Source: Curtobacterium sp. 458 (GTDB lineage: Bacteria > Actinomycetota > Actinomycetes > Actinomycetales > Microbacteriaceae). Taken from it: a DNA stretch of 64,000 nt. The notes beneath the pieces are model-generated. The model was not told the DNA's origin and did not search any database. It saw only the letters and a list, made by a program, of their open reading frames with translations. Of the stretch, positions 17,530 through 24,732 are shown in pieces (within the stretch, counting starts at the first letter, position 1; each line of letters opens with the position of its first letter). The stretch is taken from NCBI RefSeq assembly GCF_030406605.1, contig NZ_CP129104.1:434001-498000 (forward strand). The letters are read 5' to 3'. The translations under genes and the position numbers were made by a program.

Positions 17530-17563
17530 GTGACGACGGGCATCGCCTGATGCCCGTCGTCAC
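17530..17563. other. 15-bp perfect hairpin spanning the next gene's start codon
   Basis: GTGACGACGGGCATC and its exact complement enclose a 4-nt loop (GCCT). The ATG of the dehydrogenase (17550-17552) lies inside the right arm, and any ribosome site would lie in the left arm. It begins 14 bp after the purL stop. It could terminate the purSQL message, hide the start of the next gene, or both. Confidence 0.7.
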
Positions 17564-18470
17564 CCTGCCGTTCCAGGAGCTCGTCGACCGCTTCGGCCCG
17601 GTGCCCGACGGCGTCGAGCTCGCCGTGTGGGACGTCGAGCAGCCGTTCGACCGCCCGGACGAGGTCGCGATCGCCCTGCTGCCGTTCTACTTCGGCGGTC
17701 GGCACCGCTGGCAGTTCGTGCACGACCTGCCGAACCTCCGGCTGCTGCAGCTCCCGAGCGCTGGCTACGAGCACGCCGTCCCGCACGTCCCCGAGCACGC
17801 CCTGCTCGCGAACGGGCGTGGGATCCACGACGACGAGACCGCTGAGCTCGCTGTCGGCCTGGCACTGACGAGCCTCCGGGAGCTCGGGGCGTTCCAGGCC
17901 GACCGCGCGAACGGCGTGTGGGACGCCCGCACCACGCGGTCCCTCGCCGATCTACGGGTGACGGTCGTCGGCTACGGGGCGATCGGTTCCGCCATCGCGA
18001 CACGGTTCGAGGCCTTCCGCACGGAGGTCACCGTCGTGGCCCGGACCGCGCGCGAGCAGGACGGCCGCCAGGTGCACGGCTTCGACGAGCTCCCGGCGCT
18101 CGCGGCGGCGACGGACGTGCTCGTGCTGATCACCCCGCTGACCGACGAGACCGAACGGCTGGTGGACGCCGCCCTCCTCGCGGCGCTGCCGGACGGGGCC
18201 CTCGTGGTGAACGTCGCACGCGGCAGGGTCGTCGACACCGACGCCCTGGTCGCCGAGGTGCGCTCCGGCCGGCTCTCGGCCGCGCTCGACGTCACCGATC
18301 CCGAGCCGCTCCCGGCTGGGCACCCGCTCTGGACGACCCCGAACACCGTCCTCACGCCGCACGTCGGCGGCAACACCGACCTCAGCGTCCCGCGCTCGAT
18401 CGAGCTGGTGCGCCGTCAGGTGGCCGCGCTCGTGGAACACCGTCCGTTCGAGAACGTCATCGAACGCTGA
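17550..18470 (+). CDS. D-isomer-specific 2-hydroxyacid dehydrogenase
   Basis: 306 aa NAD(P)-dependent oxidoreductase. The nucleotide-binding domain contains VVGYGAIGSAIATRF (GxGxxG), the substrate-side arginine lies in NVARGRVVD, the glutamate region is DVTDPEPLPAGHPLW, and the catalytic histidine is in LTPHVGGNTD. Substrate is unknown; it resembles glyoxylate/hydroxypyruvate- or phosphoglycerate-dehydrogenase-like enzymes without an ACT domain. The ATG at 17550 sits in a hairpin and has no clear Shine-Dalgarno, so the start is less sure than the gene. It follows purL by 34 bp. Confidence 0.88.
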   Translation: MPVVTLPFQELVDRFGPVPDGVELAVWDVEQPFDRPDEVAIALLPFYFGGRHRWQFVHDLPNLRLLQLPSAGYEHAVPHVPEHALLANGRGIHDDETAELAVGLALTSLRELGAFQADRANGVWDARTTRSLADLRVTVVGYGAIGSAIATRFEAFRTEVTVVARTAREQDGRQVHGFDELPALAAATDVLVLITPLTDETERLVDAALLAALPDGALVVNVARGRVVDTDALVAEVRSGRLSAALDVTDPEPLPAGHPLWTTPNTVLTPHVGGNTDLSVPRSIELVRRQVAALVEHRPFENVIER

Positions 18471-18497
18471 CGGGGTCGGCCGTCGGCACACCGCCGC

Positions 18498-18911
18498 TCA
18501 GTCGACGGGCAGCGCCATCCCGAGACTCGGGGCGACGTCCTCGAAGCCGAGCGACCGGTAGAGCCGCTGCCCGGGTGGGTCCCCGACGAGGGTGACGTAC
18601 ACGCCCTCGGGAGCGCGTGAGCGGATGTCGGCGACGAGCCACTCCACCACCGCCCGGCCGATCCCGTGCCGCTGGTGCGCCGGGTCGGTGGCGATGTCCG
18701 CGATGTGGAAGTACCAGCCGCCGTCGCCGATCGCCCGGCCCATCGCGACGACGTCCCCCGCGGGACCGACGACGTGACAGGCTGTCCAGCTCCCGGCGAT
18801 GGCACCGGCCCCCTGCTCGGGCGTCTTGGGCGTCAGCCCGGAGTCGCGGCGCAGCCGCAGGTAGTCGGCGAGCGGTGGCGGACCGGCGACGATCGTGTAG
18901 GACGCATCCAT
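18498..18911 (-). CDS. GNAT family N-acetyltransferase
   Basis: 137 aa. The acetyl-CoA loop is in HIADIATDPAHQRHGIGRAV (Q-R-x-x-G-I-G), with the C-terminal GQRLYRSLGFEDVAPSLGM characteristic of the fold. Its ATG at 18911 is preceded by CAGACT ending 6 nt upstream, consistent with leaderless transcription, so the longer arginine-rich frame upstream is not coding. The substrate is unknown. It converges on the dehydrogenase with 27 bp between them. Confidence 0.85.
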   Translation of the reverse strand: MDASYTIVAGPPPLADYLRLRRDSGLTPKTPEQGAGAIAGSWTACHVVGPAGDVVAMGRAIGDGGWYFHIADIATDPAHQRHGIGRAVVEWLVADIRSRAPEGVYVTLVGDPPGQRLYRSLGFEDVAPSLGMALPVD

Positions 18912-18987
18912 GCGCTCAGTCTGGCCGACCCCGCCGACACGACCCGCGCCTCCCGGCCGCGCAGCGCACGCGACCCGGCACGAGCGA

Positions 18988-20067
18988 TCAGACCGGGACG
19001 ATGCAGGCCGGCGTGCCCACCGCGATCTGCGCAACTGCCTCACCCGGCACTCCGTCGGCGCCGACGGGCAGCACCGCGATCGCGTCCGACATCTGGTTCG
19101 CAACGAGTAGGTACCCCGGCACGCGGGCGAAGTGCCGCGGCCACGTGCCACCTGCCGGGGCCGTGCCGATCAGGGTGAGTCCCTCGCCCGAGGCGTCGAG
19201 CACCACGATCACGTCCCGCCCGCGGACCGCGACGACCACGCGCCCGTCGTCGTCGACCTCGATGTGACTGAGCAGCGACTCCCCGACCGCACCGTCGAAG
19301 GTCGGCGCGGAGGCCACGACCGTGAACGAACCGGAGTCGTCACGGCGGAGACGGTGCACCCGACCGTCGAGCTCGCCCGCGACGATGAGGTCGCCGTCGT
19401 GCCAGGCCATGTGCCGCGGGCCGACGCCGGGCGCGACGTGGTGCACCCGTACCGACTCGACGGCGGGTCCGGCGGTCACGCGGAACTCGTGCAGGGCGTC
19501 GCCACCGAGGTCGGCCACGAGGACCGTGCCGTCCGGCGTCGCGATCGACTGGTGGGCGTGCGGTCCCTCCTGTCGGTCCTCGACCGGGCCGGTGACGTCC
19601 GGGAGCACCGCGGTGGCCACGGCGGACTCGGGCACGACGATGCGGTCGGCCGTGCCGTGTGCTCCCACCATGCCGTCGCTGGCGAGCACCGAGGCGGCGT
19701 ACGACTCGGCGCGCTCGAGGGACACGGCCGTGACGGTGCCGGAGGTGTAGTTCGCCACGACGAGGGCGCCCGACGGGTCCACCCGGACGTGGCAGGGCGC
19801 GTCGCCGCCGGCGGTGGCGTCCCACAGGTGTTCCAGACCACCGGCGGTCCGGCGGAAGGCCGAGACGCTGCCGTCGGCGGTCTCGGAGACGGCGTAGACC
19901 CGGTCGCCGGAGACGGCCAGGAAGGACGGGTCGTCCATCACGGCCACGGTCTGGGCGACGCCGTCGTGGACGAGGGAGATCCCGGTCGCGGTGCCACCGC
20001 CCGTCGCGGTGTAGGAGCCGACGAGCAGGTCGGGCAGGTCGGGCAGGTCGGGCAGATCGCCGCTCAT
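18988..20067 (-). CDS. Lactonase-type seven-bladed beta-propeller (6-phosphogluconolactonase-like)
   Basis: 359 aa with repeating propeller strands, LLVGSYTATGGGTATGISLV at the N-terminus, CHVRVDPSGALVVANYTSGT and VGPRHMAWHDGDLIVAGELD blades, and a closing RHFARVPGYLLVANQMSDAI motif, as in the YbhE/Pgl lactonase family (hydrolysis of 6-phosphogluconolactone or related lactones). The N-terminus has a three-fold LPD repeat encoded by a 9-bp tandem, a potential slippage site. The ATG at 20067 overlaps the chorismate mutase stop by ATGA. Confidence 0.85.
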   Translation of the reverse strand: MSGDLPDLPDLPDLLVGSYTATGGGTATGISLVHDGVAQTVAVMDDPSFLAVSGDRVYAVSETADGSVSAFRRTAGGLEHLWDATAGGDAPCHVRVDPSGALVVANYTSGTVTAVSLERAESYAASVLASDGMVGAHGTADRIVVPESAVATAVLPDVTGPVEDRQEGPHAHQSIATPDGTVLVADLGGDALHEFRVTAGPAVESVRVHHVAPGVGPRHMAWHDGDLIVAGELDGRVHRLRRDDSGSFTVVASAPTFDGAVGESLLSHIEVDDDGRVVVAVRGRDVIVVLDASGEGLTLIGTAPAGGTWPRHFARVPGYLLVANQMSDAIAVLPVGADGVPGEAVAQIAVGTPACIVPV

Positions 20068-20384
20068 TCGCCGCCGCCCGCGATGCGCTCGTGGTGGTGG
20101 ATGACCTCGGCGACGATGAAGTTCAGGAACTTCTCCGCGAAGGCCGGGTCGAGGTGCGACTCGGCGGCGAGGTCGCGCAAGCGTGACACCTGCACCTGCT
20201 CGCGAGCGGGGTCGGCCGCGGGCATGCCTGCGGCGGCCTTGAGGTAGCCGACCCGCTGCGTGTACTTGAAGCGTTCGGCGAGCATGTGGATGACGGCGGC
20301 GTCGATGTTGTCGATGCTCTGCCGGATGCTCTGCAGTTCGGCGACCGCAGCCTGGTCGTGCGCGGGCGTCTGGTCGTCGCTCAT
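20064..20384 (-). CDS. Chorismate mutase, AroQ type
   Basis: 106 aa all-helical chorismate mutase, converting chorismate to prephenate for Phe/Tyr synthesis. The first helix (SIRQSIDNIDAAVIHMLAER) has the catalytic arginine, followed by FKYTQRVGYLKAAAGMP with R and K, and the last helix carries FLNFIVAEVIHHHERI. TAGGCT ends 6 nt before the ATG, so it is probably leaderless and starts a two-gene operon with the lactonase. Confidence 0.92.
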   Translation of the reverse strand: MSDDQTPAHDQAAVAELQSIRQSIDNIDAAVIHMLAERFKYTQRVGYLKAAAGMPAADPAREQVQVSRLRDLAAESHLDPAFAEKFLNFIVAEVIHHHERIAGGGE

Positions 20385-20450
20385 GCACCGAGCCTACTGG
20401 CCGCGGCTGGCGGCACCCACGTCGGTTACGAGGCTGCCAGAATGGGAGCC

Positions 20451-20855
20451 ATGACGGCTCTCCTCGTGATCTCGAGCGTGTGCGCGGTCCTCGCCGGACT
20501 CGTGCACGTGTACATCTTCTTCCTCGAGTCGATCGCCTGGACGAGCCCGCGCGTCCGACGCATCTTCAGCGTCGAGACCGAGTCCGACGCGCTCGCGACC
20601 CGGTCGATGGCGTTCAACCAGGGCTTCTACAACCTCTTCCTCGCGATCGGCGCGATCCTCGGTGTGGTCCTGATCGCGGCGGGCAACGGCGCGGTCGGGT
20701 GGCCGATCACGGTCTTCGCCACCGCATCGATGCTCGGGGCCGCGGTCGTGCTGCTCGGGTCCGGTCGCCGGTACCTCCGCGCTGCGTTGGCGCAGGGCAC
20801 GCTGCCGTTCCTCGCGCTGCTGTCCGCGCTGCTCGGGTCGACGTTCGGCGCCTGA
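20451..20855 (+). CDS. DUF1304 family membrane protein
   Basis: 134 aa with four predicted transmembrane helices and the family-like HVYIFFLESIAWTSPRVRRI and AFNQGFYNLFLAIGA blocks. I place the start at ATG 20451 because CAGAAT (20438-20443) fits a -10 for a leaderless message; ATG 20442, with GAGG 8 nt upstream, is an alternative three codons longer. Function unknown. It is followed by an 18-bp tandem repeat and a strong terminator. Confidence 0.85.
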   Translation: MTALLVISSVCAVLAGLVHVYIFFLESIAWTSPRVRRIFSVETESDALATRSMAFNQGFYNLFLAIGAILGVVLIAAGNGAVGWPITVFATASMLGAAVVLLGSGRRYLRAALAQGTLPFLALLSALLGSTFGA

Positions 20856-20858
20856 CCA

Positions 20859-20931
20859 CCCCTGCAGGACGGCACGCCCCCGCAGGACGGCACGCCCCCG
20901 CAGGACGGCACGCCCCCGCAAGGACGGCGCC
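20859..20931. repeat. 18-bp tandem repeat, four copies
   Basis: The unit CCCCCGCAGGACGGCACG is repeated four times head-to-tail directly after the DUF1304 stop. The middle copies are identical; the first has one substitution and the last an inserted A. Copy number could vary between strains. Confidence 0.9.
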
Positions 20932-20953
20932 ACGCCAGCGCGACGACGCCCCT

Positions 20954-21000
20954 GCACGCACGACGCCCCCGCCGGATCCCGGCGGGGGCGTCGTGCGTGC
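20954..21000. terminator. Bidirectional terminator, 22-bp stem
   Basis: A perfect 22-bp GC stem (GCACGCACGACGCCCCCGCC, GG) with a 3-nt ATC loop lies between the convergent DUF1304 and siderophore-binding protein genes. No U-tract follows in either direction. Confidence 0.85.
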
Positions 21001-21009
21001 GGCCAGGTC

Positions 21010-22020
21010 TCAGCCGAGCTTCTCCGCGAACTGCGACGGCAGCTTGTCGAGCGCCCACTCGATCGCGGCCGTGGTGCCGAGCGAGAACGCGGAGGACACG
21101 TCCTTGTCGTCGAACACGATGTCGTGGCCGGCCTCGACCGACGGCACCTTCTGGAACAGCTTGTTCGAGGACGCCTCCGACGCATCGACGAAGATCGGCA
21201 GGATGAGCGTCAGGTCGGCGTCGAGCAGGTCGAGGTTCTCGTCGGAGAGGCTCACCGCGAACTGCTTGCCGGCCTGCTGGTCGATGGCCTTCGGGATGGT
21301 GAAGCCGAGGTTCTCCATGAACTGCGACCGGCTGTCCGACGAGGCGTAGGCACCGAACCCCTCCGAGGAGTACGAGCCGACGACGGCGGTCTTCCCCTCG
21401 AACTCCGGGTGCGCCTTGCGGGCCGCGGCGTAGGCGTCGTCGAGGCCGGAGAGCAGCTTCTTGCCCTCGGACTCCTTGCCGAGCGCCTTCGCGATCATGT
21501 CGACCTGCTGCTCCGTGGTCGCGAGGTAGTTCGCACCACCCTTCGGCACCGCGACGGTCGGCGCGATCGCCGAGAGCTTCGCGTAGCGGTCGGCGTCGCC
21601 CGAGCTCTTGACGTCGAGGATGACGTCCGGCTTGAGCTTGATGATGTCCTCGTAGCTCGGCTCGAGCGTCTGGATGATCTTCGGCGACTTCGTGTACGCG
21701 CCCTTCAGCCACGGGCCGACGCCGTCGCCGCCGAAGCCGAGCCAGTCGCTCGCGCCGACCGGCTGCACACCGAGCTCGAGGGCCGTCTCGGCGTCACCCC
21801 AGCCGAGGGCGACGACGCGCTCGGGCGCGCTCTTGATCTCGGTCGTGCCGAGCGCGGTCGTGATCGAGACGGGGAACTGGCCGTCCGCCTTGGCGGAGGA
21901 CGACGTGTCATCGGTGGAGGTGCCGGAGCCGGACGCGCAGCCGGCCAGGACGAGGGATGCTGCGACGACGGCGCCCGCGGCGGCGAGCGCGCGGCGGAGT
22001 CGGGAAGAGGAGCGGGTCAC
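21010..22020 (-). CDS. Iron-siderophore ABC transporter substrate-binding lipoprotein
   Basis: 336 aa, class III (FecB/FepB-type) binding protein. The signal peptide ends in the lipobox VLAGCASG. APERVVALGWGDAETALELG and SYEDIIKLKPDVILDVKS are typical family blocks, and the single long helix linking the lobes is present. It probably delivers a ferric siderophore to a permease encoded elsewhere, since none lies alongside. The GTG at 22020 has no Shine-Dalgarno; TAGCCT ends 7 nt upstream and lies inside a DtxR/IdeR-like box, so the gene should be leaderless and iron-repressed. Confidence 0.93.
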   Translation of the reverse strand: MTRSSSRLRRALAAAGAVVAASLVLAGCASGSGTSTDDTSSSAKADGQFPVSITTALGTTEIKSAPERVVALGWGDAETALELGVQPVGASDWLGFGGDGVGPWLKGAYTKSPKIIQTLEPSYEDIIKLKPDVILDVKSSGDADRYAKLSAIAPTVAVPKGGANYLATTEQQVDMIAKALGKESEGKKLLSGLDDAYAAARKAHPEFEGKTAVVGSYSSEGFGAYASSDSRSQFMENLGFTIPKAIDQQAGKQFAVSLSDENLDLLDADLTLILPIFVDASEASSNKLFQKVPSVEAGHDIVFDDKDVSSAFSLGTTAAIEWALDKLPSQFAEKLG

Positions 22021-22039
22021 AGAGGTAAGGCTACCCTAA
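22021..22039. promoter_or_regulatory. DtxR/IdeR iron box over the -10 of the siderophore-binding gene
   Basis: The 19 bp AGAGGTAAGGCTACCCTAA match the classical DtxR/IdeR palindrome (TTAGGTTAGGCTAACCTAA) at 15 positions. On the minus strand TAGCCT within it is the probable -10, 7 nt before the GTG, so repressor binding would directly block polymerase. aroE reads away from the other side, 36 bp off. Confidence 0.8.
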
Positions 22040-22074
22040 GTCATCCGGGCGGTGTGCCTGGGTACGCTGACGGG

Positions 22075-22944
22075 GTGCAGTACTCCGATCCGGCCCGCTC
22101 CCACCTCGCGGTGCTCGGCTCCCCCATCGCACACTCCCTCTCGCCCACCCTCCACGCAGCGGCCTACGACGTGCTCGGGGTGCCTTTCACGTACGGGAGG
22201 CACGAGGTGGCGTCCGGCGGGCTCGGTGCGTTCGTCGCGGGGCTGGGTCCGGAGTGGCGCGGGCTGAGCCTGACCATGCCGCTCAAGCGCGAGGTGCTGC
22301 CGCTCCTCGACCACACGACCCCCCTGGTCGACGAGCTCGGGGTCGCCAACACGGTCCGCTTCCGCACGGCCGGTGACCGTGTCGAGCGGCTGGGGGCGAA
22401 CACCGACGTGGAGGGGCTCGTCCGACCGGTCGAGGCGCTCGGTCACCTGCCGGGCGAGGCCAGCGTCCTCGGCGGCGGTGCGACCGCGGCGAGCGCCGTC
22501 ACCGCGGCGGTCCGGCTCGGCGCCGTCCTCGTGCGGGTGTTCCTGCGCGATCCTGCGAAGTCGCGGCGGCTCGTCGACCTCGCCGTCCGGCTCGGGGTGT
22601 CGCTCGAGGTGCACCCGCTGACGGACCTCCCGGGGACGCGCCACGGGTTCGTCCTCTCGACGCTCCCCGGTGGCGCCGCGGACGGCCTCGACCTGACGCC
22701 GTCGGACCCGGACGCGGTGCTGTTCGACGTCGCGTACGAGCCGTGGCCGACCGCTGCCGCCACCCGGTGGTCCGACGCCGGCGGCCGGGTGCTCAACGGG
22801 CTCGACATGCTGACCGAGCAGGCGATCGGGCAGATCCGGTTCTTCCTGACCGGCGACCAGGACCAGCTGCTCCCCGACGAGGCCGCGGTGCGTCGGGCGA
22901 TGCGGTCCGCGGTCGGCCTGGAACCGTCGATCAGCCCGCGCTGA
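22075..22944 (+). CDS. aroE: Shikimate dehydrogenase
   Basis: 289 aa, NADP-dependent reduction of 3-dehydroshikimate to shikimate. The substrate serines are in AHSLSPTLHA, the catalytic lysine is K71 in GLSLTMPLKREVL, and the aspartate is D111 in GANTDVEG. The nucleotide loop reads VLGGGATAASAV, with GGG where GAGG is usual. TACGCT ends 6 nt before the GTG at 22075 and there is no Shine-Dalgarno, suggesting a leaderless start. The last 14 bp overlap the convergent YchJ-like gene. Confidence 0.93.
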   Translation: MQYSDPARSHLAVLGSPIAHSLSPTLHAAAYDVLGVPFTYGRHEVASGGLGAFVAGLGPEWRGLSLTMPLKREVLPLLDHTTPLVDELGVANTVRFRTAGDRVERLGANTDVEGLVRPVEALGHLPGEASVLGGGATAASAVTAAVRLGAVLVRVFLRDPAKSRRLVDLAVRLGVSLEVHPLTDLPGTRHGFVLSTLPGGAADGLDLTPSDPDAVLFDVAYEPWPTAAATRWSDAGGRVLNGLDMLTEQAIGQIRFFLTGDQDQLLPDEAAVRRAMRSAVGLEPSISPR

Positions 22945-23323
22945 CCACGCCGTCGACGTACAGCCACCGACCGTCCTCGCGGACGAAGTCGCTCGTCTCC
23001 TCGAGCACGCCGCGTTCGACCTCCGCGCGCCAGTACGCCCGGAACGCGACGGTGCCCGCGGTGTCGAACGGCCCGCCGGCGCGGGTGGCGACGATGTCGA
23101 GCCGGGTCCACCGCTGCGAGCCGTCGAGGTCGAGCGACGCCGGCCGGGTGCTCGGGTGCCAGGTCGCGAGCAGGTACTCCGGCAGCCCGAGCGCGAAGGC
23201 GGTGAACCGGGAGCGCATGAGCCGTTCGGCGGTGGGCGCGGGAGCACCGGCGTGCAGCGGGCCGCAGCACTCGCCGTAGGGGTTGCCGCTCAGGCAGGGG
23301 CAGCGGTCGGTGTCGGCGATCAC
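22931..23323 (-). CDS. YchJ/UPF0225-like protein with SEC-C zinc motif
   Basis: 130 aa. The N-terminal RCPCLSGNPYGECCGPLH is a SEC-C metal-binding motif, followed by a conserved AERLMRSRFTAFALGLPEYL helix and NTF2-like beta region typical of YchJ family proteins, whose function is unclear. TACCGT ends 6 nt before the GTG at 23323, supporting this start and a leaderless message. Its 3' end overlaps aroE by 14 bp in opposite orientation. Confidence 0.88.
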   Translation of the reverse strand: MIADTDRCPCLSGNPYGECCGPLHAGAPAPTAERLMRSRFTAFALGLPEYLLATWHPSTRPASLDLDGSQRWTRLDIVATRAGGPFDTAGTVAFRAYWRAEVERGVLEETSDFVREDGRWLYVDGVVSAG

Positions 23324-23354
23324 CGGACGACGGTAGCGCGTGTAGGCCGGAGCG

Positions 23355-24023
23355 GTGTTCCGACTGGGCTGGCAGGTGTTCCGCACGCGGCTGCCCGAGC
23401 TCGTCTCCGACCGAGATCGGCGGCGCCTCGTGGTGGTGGCGTCGATCGTCGCGCCGGTGGTGACGGTCGGGCTGCTCGTCGTCGCCGCGCTGACCGAGGG
23501 GATCACCGTGGTCGGCGTGGTCGTGGCGCTGCTGTTCGGGGTCGCGGCCGGCGGGTTCGCGATGGTGTTCTGTCGCATCGGACCGAAGGGCTGGGCGATC
23601 CCGCCGGTGCCGGCGATCGGCTGGCGCACGCAGGAGGCGGTCGCTCGCTACTACGGTCGCAACCCTCCGGCGGTCACACCGGAGCACCGGGACATCGTGC
23701 TGCAGAGCATCGCGGTGCACCGCGACCCGGTCGTCCGCACGACACTGCAGAGCTCCTTCCTGCTCGGATCGTGGGTGTTCGGGTTGCTCGGGGCGGTCGT
23801 GCTCGGGCTCGCCGGTTCGACGGCGCACGGCCCCGTGTTCCTGTACGCCCCGGTCTGGCCCCTGATCGCCGGCGGGTACGGGGTCATCGGGTTCCGCACG
23901 CTCGGGCGGCAGGAGCAGCTGCGCGTCGAGGCGTCCGCGCTCCTGCCGGTGCCCCCGGTGCCCCCGAAGCGCGGTCGTCCGGGAGGTCCGAGCGGCAGCA
24001 AGCTCGCGCTGCCCGGGGAGTGA
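23355..24023 (+). CDS. Membrane protein, paralogue of the convergent neighbour
   Basis: 222 aa with the N-terminal signature MFRLGWQVFRTRLPEL, two transmembrane helices (about residues 27-70), a soluble segment with the PEHRDIVLQSIAVHRDPVV block, two more helices and a Pro/Arg-rich tail. The protein encoded convergently at 24028-24642 has the same architecture and N-terminus. Function unknown. TAGGCC ends 6 nt before the GTG, so it may be leaderless. Confidence 0.7.
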   Translation: MFRLGWQVFRTRLPELVSDRDRRRLVVVASIVAPVVTVGLLVVAALTEGITVVGVVVALLFGVAAGGFAMVFCRIGPKGWAIPPVPAIGWRTQEAVARYYGRNPPAVTPEHRDIVLQSIAVHRDPVVRTTLQSSFLLGSWVFGLLGAVVLGLAGSTAHGPVFLYAPVWPLIAGGYGVIGFRTLGRQEQLRVEASALLPVPPVPPKRGRPGGPSGSKLALPGE

Positions 24024-24027
24024 CCCG

Positions 24028-24642
24028 TCAGTCGGTCGTCATGGGCTCCGGCGCGTCGAGTGCCGCGAGCCGAGCGCGTTCGGTCCGCCCGAGGTCGGCG
24101 AGGTACCCGGGGGCCGACAGCACGTAGCCCGCGACCCAGAGCAGGGGGAACCACTGCGCCCAGCCCGCGACGACGCAGGCGACCGCGGCGGCGACACCCC
24201 CGCCGAGGAGCGGGCCGGCTCGGCCGATCAGGGCGATGAGTCCCCGGCGGAGCAGCATCGTGTCGGCGAGGACGGCGTCGCGGTCCTCGGGCGCGACGGG
24301 CACGGCGCGTCGACGGAGGTACCGCTTCGTCGTCGGCCGGGCGGCGAACCGCAGGTCCACGCGGACCGGCCGACCGTTGATCGTCGCGGCGGGGTCGAGC
24401 GGGCGGCGGCTCGGCACGCAGCCGAAGACCAGCAGCCCGATCCCGATCGCGAGGAGGGCGATCGCGACCACGCTGCGGACGAGACCGGTGCCGGCCCAGC
24501 CGAACCGTGCCTCCAGGGCGGAGAGCGCGACGACGCTGACGACGGTCGCCGCTCCCGCGATCCATGCCGCTCGGCGGACGCGGGCGCGGTCGAAGACGTC
24601 GCCGGTGTGACGGCGGAAGACGGAGCACCCGAGTCGGAACAC
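24028..24642 (-). CDS. Membrane protein, paralogue of the convergent neighbour
   Basis: 204 aa beginning MFRLGCSVFRRHTGDVFDRA, then two helices, a soluble loop with VAPEDRDAVLADTMLLRRGL and two further helices. Layout and key blocks parallel the 23355-24023 product, so the two probably arose by inverted duplication and then diverged strongly. Only 4 bp separate their stop codons. The start is the GTG at 24642, with TAGAAC 7 nt upstream. Function unknown. Confidence 0.7.
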   Translation of the reverse strand: MFRLGCSVFRRHTGDVFDRARVRRAAWIAGAATVVSVVALSALEARFGWAGTGLVRSVVAIALLAIGIGLLVFGCVPSRRPLDPAATINGRPVRVDLRFAARPTTKRYLRRRAVPVAPEDRDAVLADTMLLRRGLIALIGRAGPLLGGGVAAAVACVVAGWAQWFPLLWVAGYVLSAPGYLADLGRTERARLAALDAPEPMTTD

Positions 24643-24732
24643 CCCTCATGTTCTACCCGATGTCACCCGGTTCGAGGGGAGGGGTACAGGGCTGGTCGGT
24701 GTCCACATGGCGCGGCGCGTAGGAACGAACGC

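Noticed and set aside
15110..17563. 817-aa open frame opposite purL
   Set aside because: Antisense shadow caused by high GC3; no family motif, while purL on the plus strand has every expected motif.
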